A DNA stretch of 64,000 bases from Betaproteobacteria bacterium (GCA_020621865.1 JAHRYW010000006.1:124001-188000); one strand, 5' to 3'; shown: positions 37,919 through 46,387, numbered from the stretch's first letter. Made by a program: numbers and translations. The notes: a model not told the origin generated them from the letters alone.

Positions 37919-38503
37919 GTGGCAGACAGCAAGGAAAAGATTACTGCCCTCTGGCAGTACTTTGTGGCGCTACCCATAATTATCGCCTTGATGGGGGTAC
38001 CGTTTGTCTTTGGAACTTACGTAGGTAGCTCTACCGGAGTTTCAGCATGGCAGTACATGAACTCAAAGCTGGAAATAATTGGTAATAGCAAGCAGCTTGC
38101 CGGTTTCAAGAATCAGCTTCAGGAAGATTATTCAACTGGTAAATTGGCTTCTGCATTCAAGGATGGCCACTTAGCAATTGAAATACAGGAGATAGCCAGG
38201 CGAGATGTCCTGACTCTCACCATCAAAATCTCCGACAATACGGGTGACACTCTTTCGGTGGATGCAAGTATTGACGGAACCGCTGTTGGCCGTAGACCAC
38301 TCGATTACTCAGACTTTCGTGCCGATAGATTTGCCATGACGCCCAGTGTGACAAAAATACCCCGGTTTAAGTTTTTCCAAGCGAAGAGGCTTTCGGTCCA
38401 ACTACCTCAAGGGTCTTACCGCTTCAAGATTCCTAGCTGCGCGCATCTCGGTGTGTCGCAAATGATCATGCTTAAAATGTTGGACTCCGAAAGAACTGCA
38501 TGA
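37919..38503 (+). CDS. Membrane-anchored protein of unknown function
   Basis: 194 residues from GTG 37919 (AAGGGTAAG just upstream). A single N-terminal membrane helix (about 15-35, YFVALPIIIALMGVPFVFG) is followed by a soluble domain with regular beta patterns. No domain recognised. Located between the H-NS gene and the CBASS-like pair; whether it belongs to the defence module is unknown, and it is on the opposite strand to it. Confidence 0.6.
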   Translation: MADSKEKITALWQYFVALPIIIALMGVPFVFGTYVGSSTGVSAWQYMNSKLEIIGNSKQLAGFKNQLQEDYSTGKLASAFKDGHLAIEIQEIARRDVLTLTIKISDNTGDTLSVDASIDGTAVGRRPLDYSDFRADRFAMTPSVTKIPRFKFFQAKRLSVQLPQGSYRFKIPSCAHLGVSQMIMLKMLDSERTA

Positions 38504-38731
38504 CGGTTTGCTACTGTCTGCAACTGGCCACATTGCTGACGTAGCTCGAATGATGTCTCAATAGCGGCAATGGCCGAGTTTCTGCCTATTGCGGGTGGCA
38601 TGAGACCGGATCTCGAACTAAGCTGACCTTGGGCTTATGAGTAGGCAGGGGCTGCATTGCGCCAGTTACCTGTCAATCAGCCGCTAATTGCGGCCAATGA
38701 CCTTCAATTGGTGAAAGCGTCTTGGCCATGG
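38504..38731. other. Intergenic spacer between convergent genes
   Basis: 228 bp with no gene, between the convergent 194-aa gene and the CD-NTase gene. No clear terminator hairpin found by eye. Confidence 0.4.
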
Positions 38732-39613
38732 TTAGTCTGGGAAGTTGGTGCTGAATATCTCGCGCCACTTTTGCTTCGCTGACCACTCTCGTTTTGGTGT
38801 GGCCATCTCGTGTTCAATGGCCTCCAATGACAGGTTGTAGCACCGCTTCGCTTTATACTGAAATAGCCCTTTGCCCCAAACGTATTGACCGCTCCCTGGT
38901 GCTCGCCACCATTCTTGATTCTCGTCCTGTGTCGCCATCCATTTGAAAAAGTCGCGGCACATATAGTCGTAATAGACATAGGACTTGTCACGATGCTCCC
39001 AAGTTTCTATGAACTGGTAAGCTAGGGTATCAATCAAGAGGCCGCCGATAGGTACCGACCACTTGTTTTTCCAATCTCGCATCATTCGGCATAGCGGGAC
39101 CAAGTTGCCATTGGTAGCGGTATTTCGGTCACGTATGGCTTTTATCTCAGGTCTCGGATTGGTAGTTTTCCAAGACCCACCATCGTTTGCATTTGGAAAA
39201 GTGAAGCTTCCGTCGTTGTTATCAAAGGCAGGGACGACCTCAAAAATTATGCCGTCGGTAAAGGGCACCTGTATTACTTGGCCATCAGCACGGATGTTGG
39301 TGGTTGAATACGTTCGCTCAATGGAAGCCTTCACTGATTGGAGCAAGGCTGACTGTCCATTGCCTGAATAATCGTTGTACTGCTTATAGACCGAGTAGGG
39401 CAGTTGAAAAATCAGGTCCACATCGCTGAATCCAGAAATGGCTGTATTCCTACCGTACGAACCAACATAAAGGCTGTGCGATGTGTCTGATGTTGTCGAC
39501 CAAAAGTCCGTGTTCAATCGGCGAGTGATATTGCCACTCCGCGTGGCAATAGTTCCGCCATCTCTGATTTGCAAGTTGAAGCAAAAAGTGCTGAACCAAT
39601 CCGCGAGTGCCAT
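38732..39613 (-). CDS. CD-NTase/SMODS nucleotidyltransferase (CBASS-like)
   Basis: 293 residues with the nucleotidyltransferase active-site pattern: GSYGRNTAISGFSDVDLIF gives the GS motif and the paired acidic residues (DVD). The third acid is carried by FEVVPAF, so it is Glu where Asp is usual. GRNT and the C-terminal helical region agree with the SMODS class of cyclic oligonucleotide synthases of anti-phage CBASS systems. The ATG at 39613 has AGGGAG upstream. It lies 116 bp downstream of a SLATT-type membrane protein gene, its probable effector. No Cap2/Cap3 or HORMA genes are nearby, so this would be a minimal two-gene system. Confidence 0.85.
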   Translation of the reverse strand: MALADWFSTFCFNLQIRDGGTIATRSGNITRRLNTDFWSTTSDTSHSLYVGSYGRNTAISGFSDVDLIFQLPYSVYKQYNDYSGNGQSALLQSVKASIERTYSTTNIRADGQVIQVPFTDGIIFEVVPAFDNNDGSFTFPNANDGGSWKTTNPRPEIKAIRDRNTATNGNLVPLCRMMRDWKNKWSVPIGGLLIDTLAYQFIETWEHRDKSYVYYDYMCRDFFKWMATQDENQEWWRAPGSGQYVWGKGLFQYKAKRCYNLSLEAIEHEMATPKREWSAKQKWREIFSTNFPD

Positions 39614-39729
39614 TTTGTCTCCCTATTGTGGCTAACCGGCGCAGGCTGGCAGGACTTCGACTATGAATTTGTCGAACTTGGTCAAACCGACCCGCTTGCG
39701 GCTGCGAAACTGCTGAAAGAGGTGAGCGC

Positions 39730-40344
39730 TCATGGTTTTTGGCAGAAGGTCTTGAGATAGATCAGCAAGTCGGGAACAAAAGAGCCTGCACCCCAAAGCG
39801 CTGCACCGACCATCAAGAGGGTGAAGCCAAGTGGGAGCTTGTCGCGCACGAGACGAAAATGGAGTTGCTCGTCGAGCCAGCCGGTCTGCATCTGCCAGAA
39901 AAATTTATAGTGTGCGTACCAATCGCTCAAGAAAATTTGCTTGGCAATGCCTAGCCCAAGCGAATCCTTTTGAATCCGGTCGTGTTCGTTGATGAATGAC
40001 GTCAAGTTGGCTGTGCCTGGCTGCGATTTCACCTGTAAGTACAAGGCGCGCAGTTCATGAAATATGCCGGTGAGTTCCGATCCAACCTTCGCGTACCGAT
40101 CCTTGTCGGCGGTATAGAAATTAATCGTGATGGATGCCACGCCGAGTACGATGAAGGTTGCAGCAACCGGATTCTTCGCCAAATCTGGCATGAAAAGCGC
40201 GAATATGCCGACCGCGAGCGAGACAAGGCCGATCCAGCCCTGCACTTTTTCTACAAGGTCGTAGGTTGCCAAGTGCTTTTTCGCGGCGTAGCCGATGTTG
40301 TAGGCGCTTTCGGCGATTAACCTCAGCAGCGCGTCTTTGTTCAT
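39730..40344 (-). CDS. SLATT-domain two-helix membrane protein (candidate CBASS effector)
   Basis: 204 residues from ATG 40344 (GGGAGG upstream). An N-terminal amphipathic region is followed by two close membrane helices (about 40-56 IGLVSLAVGIFALFMP and 63-80 AATFIVLGVASITINFY), a coiled-coil middle and a further hydrophobic segment near the C-terminus (FTLLMVGAALWGAGSF). This layout matches SLATT proteins, which are predicted pore-forming effectors associated with SMODS nucleotidyltransferases. It is directly upstream of the CD-NTase gene. Membrane disruption on infection is inference from that family. Confidence 0.75.
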   Translation of the reverse strand: MNKDALLRLIAESAYNIGYAAKKHLATYDLVEKVQGWIGLVSLAVGIFALFMPDLAKNPVAATFIVLGVASITINFYTADKDRYAKVGSELTGIFHELRALYLQVKSQPGTANLTSFINEHDRIQKDSLGLGIAKQIFLSDWYAHYKFFWQMQTGWLDEQLHFRLVRDKLPLGFTLLMVGAALWGAGSFVPDLLIYLKTFCQKP

Positions 40345-40574
40345 TGTTTTTCCTCCCATGAAGAGCGCATATTACGGGGCCAAAGGCTCACTTGGCGACC
40401 CTGCCTGAATCGCCGTCCTTAAGGTAGGCACCTCGAAGGTCTGCTTCGATACCAAAACTGTTGGTGCATTGAGCGGAGTCGAACTTCCGCTTTGGCCGAC
40501 ATCCTGCCGGCTAGCCGTCGTGCGGAAAAGTTCACCTACAGTGCTGCTTGTCTTTCGGAGCAATACCGACCGAA

Positions 40575-40603
40575 GAGCATTGGCCGCGAAGCGGCCAATG
40601 CTC
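40575..40603 (-). terminator. Perfect hairpin with TTC loop, probable terminator
   Basis: GAGCATTGGCCGC and its exact complement form a 13-bp stem around a 3-nt loop. It stands 18 bp after the stop of the 87-residue gene on the minus strand. There is no clear T run after it, so the terminator function is uncertain. Confidence 0.5.
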
Positions 40604-40620
40604 AATTTAAAATCAGCCGT

Positions 40621-40884
40621 TCATGCTTCTAAGCGCAATTGCCTGCATTCAGCCAGTCGATCTTTCAGAATGTTCAACGAACATAGGATGGTTTGTGCCA
40701 GCGAGCGCTCATCATCACTCTCCACGTTCGTCTGGGCAGCCCACTCACAATACGACACCATTAACGCAGCGCGTTCCACAGAAATTTTCTTGTCAGACAA
40801 TCCGGACTCGATAATCGGTATCAAGGCGGCGGCAGCCCGCAGGCGATTTAAGGTTGGCGTTGGCGCCGCGATCGATTTTGGCAT
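40621..40884 (-). CDS. Hypothetical protein, 87 residues
   Basis: Mostly helical composition, no signal peptide or known domain (SDKKISVERAALMVSYCEWA; LNILKDRLAECRQL). No strong ribosome-binding site. It is the last gene of the minus-strand run that starts with the integrase, followed by a perfect hairpin. Possibly an island accessory gene. Confidence 0.45.
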   Translation of the reverse strand: MPKSIAAPTPTLNRLRAAAALIPIIESGLSDKKISVERAALMVSYCEWAAQTNVESDDERSLAQTILCSLNILKDRLAECRQLRLEA

Positions 40885-40968
40885 TTGCTGATTCTAGCCA
40901 TTCTCCGACCAACCCCAAAACGCCGCATCAACGCAAATGCCCCGTTGCCGGGGTATTTGCTGAGTCTC

Positions 40969-41157
40969 TTATCTGATACGCCAACTTCGCCATAGCAGCC
41001 ACCACAGGATTCGGAGTGGCGCAAAGAACCCATAAAATCCTTCCCAGAGTCCGGAAACGAAACTCCGTATTAAGGAATCTTGTGACTGGACAAAGACCGG
41101 ATTGAGGCGACGCCATTCGGCAGCGAAGGCAGCCCAAAAACGACTCCACTTGTTCAT
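40969..41157 (-). CDS. Small Trp/Arg-rich membrane-associated protein
   Basis: 62 residues from ATG 41157, with a good AAGGGGG ribosome-binding site. It overlaps none of its neighbours and starts 1 bp after the stop of the preceding gene. The C-terminal part is very rich in Trp, Leu and Arg (LRILWWLLWRSWRIR), typical of a membrane-inserting helix. No family recognised; too short for confident homology. Translational coupling with the upstream membrane protein supports that it is real. Confidence 0.55.
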   Translation of the reverse strand: MNKWSRFWAAFAAEWRRLNPVFVQSQDSLIRSFVSGLWEGFYGFFAPLRILWWLLWRSWRIR

Positions 41158-41158
41158 A

Positions 41159-41800
41159 CTACCCCCTTGCCGCTTGAGCCGGCGCCGCATCCATGATCGG
41201 TGACGGCAAATAGCGACCGACTTGAGTTTGAATCGACACATATCGCAATAGCGTTTCCCAACGGCAAGCTGCGATTCGGCTCCGATTACTGAACTCAATG
41301 GTCAAACAGGGCTCGCCAGCATAGATATCCCAGTACACCTGATCCCCGGTGAGCAAGCTGAGGAGCGTCCCATCAACCGTCTCCCGAAACTGGGGCAAGG
41401 CAGCGAGTTGTGCCCGCAATGCTTCCTGATGCTGCCGAATTTCCGGTTCAATTTGAATTGAGGGTTGCGCCTTGTCGGCTCCCTTGGGGTTTGGCGCCCT
41501 CTGCCCACCAAACGCCCGGTAGGCCCGTGGCACAAGGGTCAGAAAGATGGCAAACACGACCGTCGCCGTAGGGAACGCCAGATAACAGGCAATCACTGCG
41601 TCAACATTGAGATAGCAATACCACTCGAGCGCAATGACGATACCTGAAAGCAGGAAACCAACGAAAACAGCAAGCCGTTTGGCCCGTTGTTCGTTGGGTG
41701 ATTTGCTTTCGGTCAGCCTGCGGATCGCAAGGATGGCCAAGATCGCCATGGGGACAAGACTTCCCCAGGCCATCGCCTGCAGCTGTGCGTTGGTGTTCAT
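41159..41800 (-). CDS. Three-helix membrane protein of unknown function
   Basis: 213 residues from ATG 41800 (AAAGGAC upstream). Three hydrophobic segments in the first 95 residues (LVPMAILAILAIRRL, LAVFVGFLLSGIVIALEW, AVIACYLAFPTATVVFAIFL), then a soluble domain of about 115 residues. No family recognised. It sits between the HD-domain protein and the small Trp-rich protein in the integrase-linked gene run. Confidence 0.65.
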   Translation of the reverse strand: MNTNAQLQAMAWGSLVPMAILAILAIRRLTESKSPNEQRAKRLAVFVGFLLSGIVIALEWYCYLNVDAVIACYLAFPTATVVFAIFLTLVPRAYRAFGGQRAPNPKGADKAQPSIQIEPEIRQHQEALRAQLAALPQFRETVDGTLLSLLTGDQVYWDIYAGEPCLTIEFSNRSRIAACRWETLLRYVSIQTQVGRYLPSPIMDAAPAQAARG

Positions 41801-41876
41801 GTTTAGTCCTTTAATGTTTTGAGCTGGCGAGCAACGCACGGTCGCTCGCCACGATATCAATCCGCTCAATAGTCGG

Positions 41877-42755
41877 TTAGTTGTGACGCAAAGCCGAGGT
41901 GATGAGTTGGCTGCGTGCTTCTTCGTCAAGTCGATTGGCTGTGCTTAGGATCATGGCTTCCAACGAACGTTGATTTGCCGCACTACCCCGAAAGGCGATG
42001 AGGGCATGTATCAACTGGATGTATGTCCGCTCCGGAACGATCACTTGGGCGCGAGCCACGGCCAGCCATTCGAGGATGGTGTGCTGGTGTCCAATCCATT
42101 CACCGCGTTCGGAAAGCACATAGCCACGATCAGCGATCCGAAAATCATCGGCCTTGCCGGCGTCGTGAAAGAATGCTGCGGCAATGACAATAGGAACCGA
42201 CGTCCGGGCCGTGCCTTTGGTAAGCCCAATCGCGCGCTCAGCAACCTGTACCGTGTGCCGCAAGTTTTGGCCGGGAATCCAGGGATAGTCGGCGGTTGTC
42301 GCGGGGCCGGTCAAAAAACGAAGGAAGCGGCCGCCGTCCCACATGACGGCATTGAAGAGGTGTTGCAACGGTCGATCGAGACGCTCCCAGAGTTGAATAG
42401 CCCGCTGGATCGCATCGCGATCACTAAACCAGGTGGTCGGTACGGTCTGGAAGGGATTGAGCGCCGCCAACGGTTTATCGATGCGTTCCAGACGATCAAT
42501 ATTCAGACCACCATCTTTCGGACCTCGTCTTGCGCCGCGCAAGGCGACATAGCAACCCCGCTTGAGCCGGGTGTCGACAAAGGCCGAGGTCCAGTTGACT
42601 GTCAGTTCGGCGTCATCGTGATAGAGGGTGGCCTGGTTCCGTACGCCCTTGCCGCGCTTGGCGGGGAGACGAACCAGGCTGGTCAGACGAAAGTAAAACG
42701 GCAGTGCGGCTTGCCCATCACTCGTCGCCACGTGGAATGTGTTGTGTTCGTTCAT
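41877..42755 (-). CDS. OB-fold/HD-domain protein (YhaM- or TraI-like)
   Basis: 292 residues. The N-terminal about 90 residues look like an OB fold (FYFRLTSLVRL… GCYVALRGARR). The C-terminal part holds an HD phosphohydrolase-type site: His in LRHTVQVAE, HD in AAAFFHDAGKADD, His in GHQHTILEWL. YhaM-type 3'-5' exoribonucleases share this order; relaxase-linked HD proteins of integrative elements are also similar. It begins 12 bp after the integrase stop. AGGGGG lies upstream of the ATG. Enzymatic role not determined. Confidence 0.75.
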   Translation of the reverse strand: MNEHNTFHVATSDGQAALPFYFRLTSLVRLPAKRGKGVRNQATLYHDDAELTVNWTSAFVDTRLKRGCYVALRGARRGPKDGGLNIDRLERIDKPLAALNPFQTVPTTWFSDRDAIQRAIQLWERLDRPLQHLFNAVMWDGGRFLRFLTGPATTADYPWIPGQNLRHTVQVAERAIGLTKGTARTSVPIVIAAAFFHDAGKADDFRIADRGYVLSERGEWIGHQHTILEWLAVARAQVIVPERTYIQLIHALIAFRGSAANQRSLEAMILSTANRLDEEARSQLITSALRHN

Positions 42756-42767
42756 GATCGCAGCCCC

Positions 42768-44009
42768 CTATTTCGCACTCGTCGTCAGTTGCTTCTCTCC
42801 GTCGCCAATCACCGCCGTCAGTAGCCGCTCGAAGGCCGAGCCATCGCGCCGGGTCAAGTTGGGCACATAACGGGAATAGACCCGGAACAGCATTTCGGTG
42901 GTGGTATGCCCCAGTTGCCGGGCAATCCATTCCGGGTTCTCACCCGAGCCCAGCCAGAGCGTGGCGGCCGTATGGCGGCACTGATAGGGACGGCGGACTT
43001 TCAGGCCGAGATGACGCAGTAGGGGCCGCCAGACGCGATTGGTGACGTTCTTGTAATCGAGCGGCTTGCCTTCGCTGTTGCAGAAGACGTACTCGGAGAG
43101 GTGTCGCGTGCCGGTCTCCTGAATCTTCAAGGCGTCATGGACCATTTGCGACATCTGAATGTCACGCAGCGAAGAGTCAGTCTTCGGGAGTCCTTCTTCG
43201 TTATCGACGATCGTTTCCCGCACCATCAGGAGACGCCGCTCGAAGTCGACGTACTTCCACTTCAAGCCATGGACTTCCCCGGTGCGCATGCCCGTGAAGA
43301 AGCGGACGGTAAAGTATTGTTTGAAATCGATGCGGACGCTGGCGATGATCTTCTTGACCTCCTCCAGCGAAAAGGGATCGACATCGGTCCGTTTGACTTT
43401 GAGTTGTTTGATGTTCTGGTACGGCGTGCGAAAATCAAAACGGTCGGCGGCTTCGCAGAGGATTTGCCGCAGCGGATTCAATATCTTGTTGATTCGCGGG
43501 TTGGACAACGTTTGTTGCTTGCCCCGTGCTTGAGCTTTGGCGAGGTCGGCACGGAATGCAAGAATGTCAGCCTTAGTGATACTGCCGACCGCCTGATCCC
43601 CGAATCGGGGAACCAGCCGTTTGTCGAGGTCGTCACGAACCGTCTTTTGGTGAGAGGTCCGCCACTCAACGGATTTCTCGCCGAACCAGGTGTCAGCGAA
43701 ATCCTTGAAGAGCGGGGTGGGATTTTGAACGGCCTCACCCAGACTCGAAACTGCCTGTGCGCTGACCCCAATCGCCACATCGGGCGCTACCTGATCGAAC
43801 TTCGCTGCGTTCTTGCTGGAAGGGAAGAACTGGCGGTAGTTGAAGGTACCAAGACTGATTTCTTCTTCAATCCTGGTCAGGACTTTGCCGAGACGCTTCC
43901 GGTTGGCCGGGGTATCGGTGAGGGCCGTTTGTTCACGGCAGCGCTTGCCAAAGAAATAAAAATCGATAATCAGGGTGCCCGTCTCTTTACGCAGCTGAAT
44001 GCTAGCCAT
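42768..44009 (-). CDS. Tyrosine-recombinase integrase of the genomic island
   Basis: 413 residues from ATG 44009 (GGAGG at good distance). An N-terminal arm-binding segment of the DUF3596 type (LRKETGTLIIDFYFFGKRC), a SAM-like core-binding domain and a catalytic domain are present. The catalytic domain shows Arg in GMRTGEVHGLKW, His-Arg in QCRHTAATLW, His in LGHTTTEM and the nucleophile Tyr in YSRY. It lies 760 bp from tRNA-Arg, pointing away from it, with its excisionase-like partner upstream. It most likely inserted the island at the tRNA 3' end. Confidence 0.92.
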   Translation of the reverse strand: MASIQLRKETGTLIIDFYFFGKRCREQTALTDTPANRKRLGKVLTRIEEEISLGTFNYRQFFPSSKNAAKFDQVAPDVAIGVSAQAVSSLGEAVQNPTPLFKDFADTWFGEKSVEWRTSHQKTVRDDLDKRLVPRFGDQAVGSITKADILAFRADLAKAQARGKQQTLSNPRINKILNPLRQILCEAADRFDFRTPYQNIKQLKVKRTDVDPFSLEEVKKIIASVRIDFKQYFTVRFFTGMRTGEVHGLKWKYVDFERRLLMVRETIVDNEEGLPKTDSSLRDIQMSQMVHDALKIQETGTRHLSEYVFCNSEGKPLDYKNVTNRVWRPLLRHLGLKVRRPYQCRHTAATLWLGSGENPEWIARQLGHTTTEMLFRVYSRYVPNLTRRDGSAFERLLTAVIGDGEKQLTTSAK

Positions 44010-44235
44010 GGCAAACACCTCCATTGGCCATCGGAATTGCAAAAGACTGCGGGCTAGCACAGCCCATGTCTTCTTCGATCTTTTCCCAGATGAAGAGGAT
44101 CTTACGACCGCCAAAGGGACGGATGTAATGCACCCCTTCGAGCAGCACGCTGTCTTTTAGGCGCTCACGAATGGTGCGCGAGTCATATTTGATCCGAGAG
44201 GAAAGCTCGTCAGTAGTAAGGTAGGTTTGTGACAT
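44002..44235 (-). CDS. Small excisionase-like/helix-turn-helix protein
   Basis: 77 residues, AAGGAG before the ATG. TTDELSSRIKYDSRTIRERLKDSVLL and the HYIRPFGGRKILFIW segment fit a winged-helix/excisionase-like fold. It overlaps the start of the integrase gene, the usual position of a recombination directionality factor. Function is inferred from position. Confidence 0.7.
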   Translation of the reverse strand: MSQTYLTTDELSSRIKYDSRTIRERLKDSVLLEGVHYIRPFGGRKILFIWEKIEEDMGCASPQSFAIPMANGGVCHG

Positions 44236-44361
44236 TTCTCAACGCTCCTTAGATAAATTACAGAAACATTGGTGCACATATCCGCATCAATGTATGTATA
44301 GATTAACATCCGGCGCATGCAGATGCAAGCCTATATTTTCTTCTGTTAAACTAAGCGAACA

Positions 44362-44616
44362 ATGATTCGTTATCGCATACAAGAACTACTTGCAGACAAG
44401 CAGTTCAAAGAAGGGCGTCGTGTCACCCTCCTTGAGCTCGCTGAAGCCACTGGCATCAGCCGCGTGACCCTTTCCAAAATGGTCAACCAGCGGGGCTATG
44501 GCACGCTGACTGATCACTTGGATAAATTGTGTTCGTATTTTGGATGTCGAATTGAGCAACTAGCGGAACACATACCTGATGGGAATATGGCCAACTCATC
44601 AGAAAATACCAGCTAG
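44362..44616 (+). CDS. Xre-family helix-turn-helix regulator
   Basis: 84 residues. The central helix-turn-helix (LLELAEATGISRVTLSKMVN) and following helix (LDKLCSYFGCRIEQL) are typical of Cro/C1-type repressors. It is divergent from the excisionase-integrase pair and lies between it and the tRNA, so it probably controls island excision. Confidence 0.82.
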   Translation: MIRYRIQELLADKQFKEGRRVTLLELAEATGISRVTLSKMVNQRGYGTLTDHLDKLCSYFGCRIEQLAEHIPDGNMANSSENTS

Positions 44617-44639
44617 TCGTAGCTTGCAAGCCACGGCAG

Positions 44640-44731
44640 GCAGTAGTCTGTTTGTGACATACCCAGACCGGTCATTGCGAGCTCGGTCACATACTGGTCC
44701 CAGATTAGTCACAGCATGGTCACAAAATGAA
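44640..44731. promoter_or_regulatory. Cluster of TGTGAC/GTCACA motifs, candidate integrase arm sites
   Basis: Several short related motifs: TTTGTGACAT at about 44651, GGTCATTG at about 44671, GGTCACAT at about 44685, AGTCACAG at about 44707 and GGTCACAAAA at about 44719. A further TTTGTGACAT lies at about 44226 upstream of the integrase pair. Placement between the regulator and the tRNA fits arm-type binding sites of an attachment site. Confidence 0.45.
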
Positions 44732-44762
44732 AACGGGTTAGGTGTCGATCACCTAACCCGTT
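44732..44762 (-). terminator. Terminator downstream of tRNA-Arg
   Basis: A perfect 13-bp stem (AACGGGTTAGGTG and its complement, loop of 5) followed on the minus strand by TTTTCATTTT, 8 bp after the tRNA 3' end. It terminates the tRNA transcript; because it lies on the island side of the tRNA, it may have been brought in, or kept, by the island. Confidence 0.85.
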
Positions 44763-44769
44763 GATATTT

Positions 44770-44846
44770 TGGCGCGCCCGGCGCGATTCGAACGCACGAC
44801 CCCTGCCTTCGGAGGGCAGTACTCTATCCAGCTGAGCTACGGGCGC
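44770..44846 (-). tRNA. tRNA-Arg (anticodon CCG)
   Basis: 77 nt including an encoded CCA. Acceptor GCGCCCG/CGGGCGC, D-arm AGCTCAGCTGGATAGAGT, anticodon arm CTGCC-CTCCGAA-GGCAG giving CCG, T-arm GTTCGAATC. Reads CGG codons. The 3' end faces the integrase, making it the probable integration target of the island to its left. Confidence 0.95.
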
Positions 44847-44949
44847 TTGGGATCGGCGATTCTACCCTTCCCCGTCGCTTGCGTCCATTGCGGCCTTTCG
44901 ATTATGCTGTTGGGTAATTATTAATTTTGACTAATACTTCAAAATCATC

Positions 44950-45816
44950 ATGCCCCTTGACCAGCATCGAGAGCTCTCCCACGAAGACGTCCAGAAGGTG
45001 ATGTCTACGGTCGATATCCCGACCTGTCCGAATGCCGTTACCGATGCGATGAAGGAAGCGCAGAAGGATGAGCCTGATCTGAAGCGCCTGGCCGACGTGA
45101 TCTCCGGCGATCCCGGCATGTCGGCGGCGGCGTTGAAGTTGGCGAACTCGCCGCTGTTCGGGGTGAACAACCCCGTGTCCAGCGTGCGCAAGGCCGTCGA
45201 GCGGCTGGGTATCACCAATGTGGTCTGCGTGGTGGTGGCCTCGGCCTTGAAGGCGAGCATCACCGGGCTGCCGGCGGCGTGGATCGATAATTTCTGGAAG
45301 CGGACGGCGATGCTGGCGCTGGTGGCCAGCCTGATCGCCCGCCGCCAATATGGCGTTTCGCCGGATGCGGCCTACACCTACGCGCTGTTCCACGATGCCG
45401 GCGTGCCGCTGATGATGCGGCGCTTCCCGAACTACGGCGGCTTGCTGGAAAAATGCCAGGCCGAGGGCCGGCTGCTGGGCGAGATGGAGGAGGAGTATTT
45501 CCCCTGCACGCATCCGATCATCAGTTCCTTGCTGGTCCGCAACTGGGGTTTGCCGCCCATCCTCGGCCAGGCGATCCGCTTCCATCACGACAACGAGGCT
45601 TACGATCTGCCGGATCGGACGCTGCCGGGCGGCGCGCTGTCGCTGATCGCAGTGACGCAGGTGGCCGAACGCCTGTTGTGCGAGCAACTCGGCGGCGATA
45701 TCGAGGTGGGCGAGTACCTGTTCGAGCGGGCGCTCGATTTTCTCGGTATTTCGGGCGACGACCTCGATGATCTGCGCTCGCGGATCGTGGCGGCCATCGA
45801 GAACGGTGGGGACTAA
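44950..45816 (+). CDS. HDOD-domain signalling protein
   Basis: 288 residues made of a single HDOD domain (DVQKVMSTVDIPTCPNAV start; ALFHDAGVPLMMRRF; IRFHHD). First core gene to the right of the tRNA, with high GC. HDOD proteins act in signalling and stress responses, usually without catalytic activity. It converges with the next gene. Confidence 0.9.
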   Translation: MPLDQHRELSHEDVQKVMSTVDIPTCPNAVTDAMKEAQKDEPDLKRLADVISGDPGMSAAALKLANSPLFGVNNPVSSVRKAVERLGITNVVCVVVASALKASITGLPAAWIDNFWKRTAMLALVASLIARRQYGVSPDAAYTYALFHDAGVPLMMRRFPNYGGLLEKCQAEGRLLGEMEEEYFPCTHPIISSLLVRNWGLPPILGQAIRFHHDNEAYDLPDRTLPGGALSLIAVTQVAERLLCEQLGGDIEVGEYLFERALDFLGISGDDLDDLRSRIVAAIENGGD

Positions 45817-45825
45817 GCCGGCCGC

Positions 45826-46326
45826 TCAGTCGAAGAAAGTGCGGGCAGCCTCGAAGCGCTGCGCGTAATAGCCGTCGCTCAGGCGGTCGATGCGGACGCG
45901 GCCGTTGGTCGACGGCGCGTGGATGAAGCGCGTGTCGCCGATGTAGATGCCGACGTGCGACAGTGATCGATTCAGCGTGTTGAAGAAAACCAGGTCGCCG
46001 GGCCGCAGCTCGTCGCGGGCAATCGGCCGGCCGTTGCGGGCGATGTCGGCGGCGCTGCCGGCAACCTTGACGCCGGCTGCCCGGCCGTAGATGTAGCTGA
46101 CCATGCCGCTGCAGTCGAGCCCGGCCTCCGGGTTCTTGCCGCCGAAACGGTAGCCGGTGTCGAGCAAGCCCATGGCATACATGACCACCTCGTAGCCCTT
46201 CTCGCTGACCGGGCGAGAGGCTTGCGGTATAGTTCCCGTCGATGCTTCGGGGCGCGGCGCCGGGCCGCTGCAGGCGGTGAGCAGCAGGGCCGAGACGATC
46301 ATTGCAGGCAGGATGGTGACGCGCAT
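45826..46326 (-). CDS. NlpC/P60-family lipoprotein peptidase
   Basis: 166 residues from ATG 46326 (GGAAG upstream). Lipobox LLLTAC gives a lipoprotein anchor. The catalytic triad is evident: Cys in GLDCSGMVSYIYG, His in LSHVGIYIGD and a third polar residue in FIHAPSTNG. NlpC/P60 enzymes cleave D-gamma-Glu-meso-Dap bonds or related links in peptidoglycan. Divergent from the aldehyde dehydrogenase gene. An earlier ATG (46350) would place the lipobox too deep. Confidence 0.9.
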   Translation of the reverse strand: MRVTILPAMIVSALLLTACSGPAPRPEASTGTIPQASRPVSEKGYEVVMYAMGLLDTGYRFGGKNPEAGLDCSGMVSYIYGRAAGVKVAGSAADIARNGRPIARDELRPGDLVFFNTLNRSLSHVGIYIGDTRFIHAPSTNGRVRIDRLSDGYYAQRFEAARTFFD

Positions 46327-46387
46327 TCTTCCAGTTCTTTCGGGAAACATCGGCTAACTTACCGTTTCCTCAGGATTTTTCAAGACC

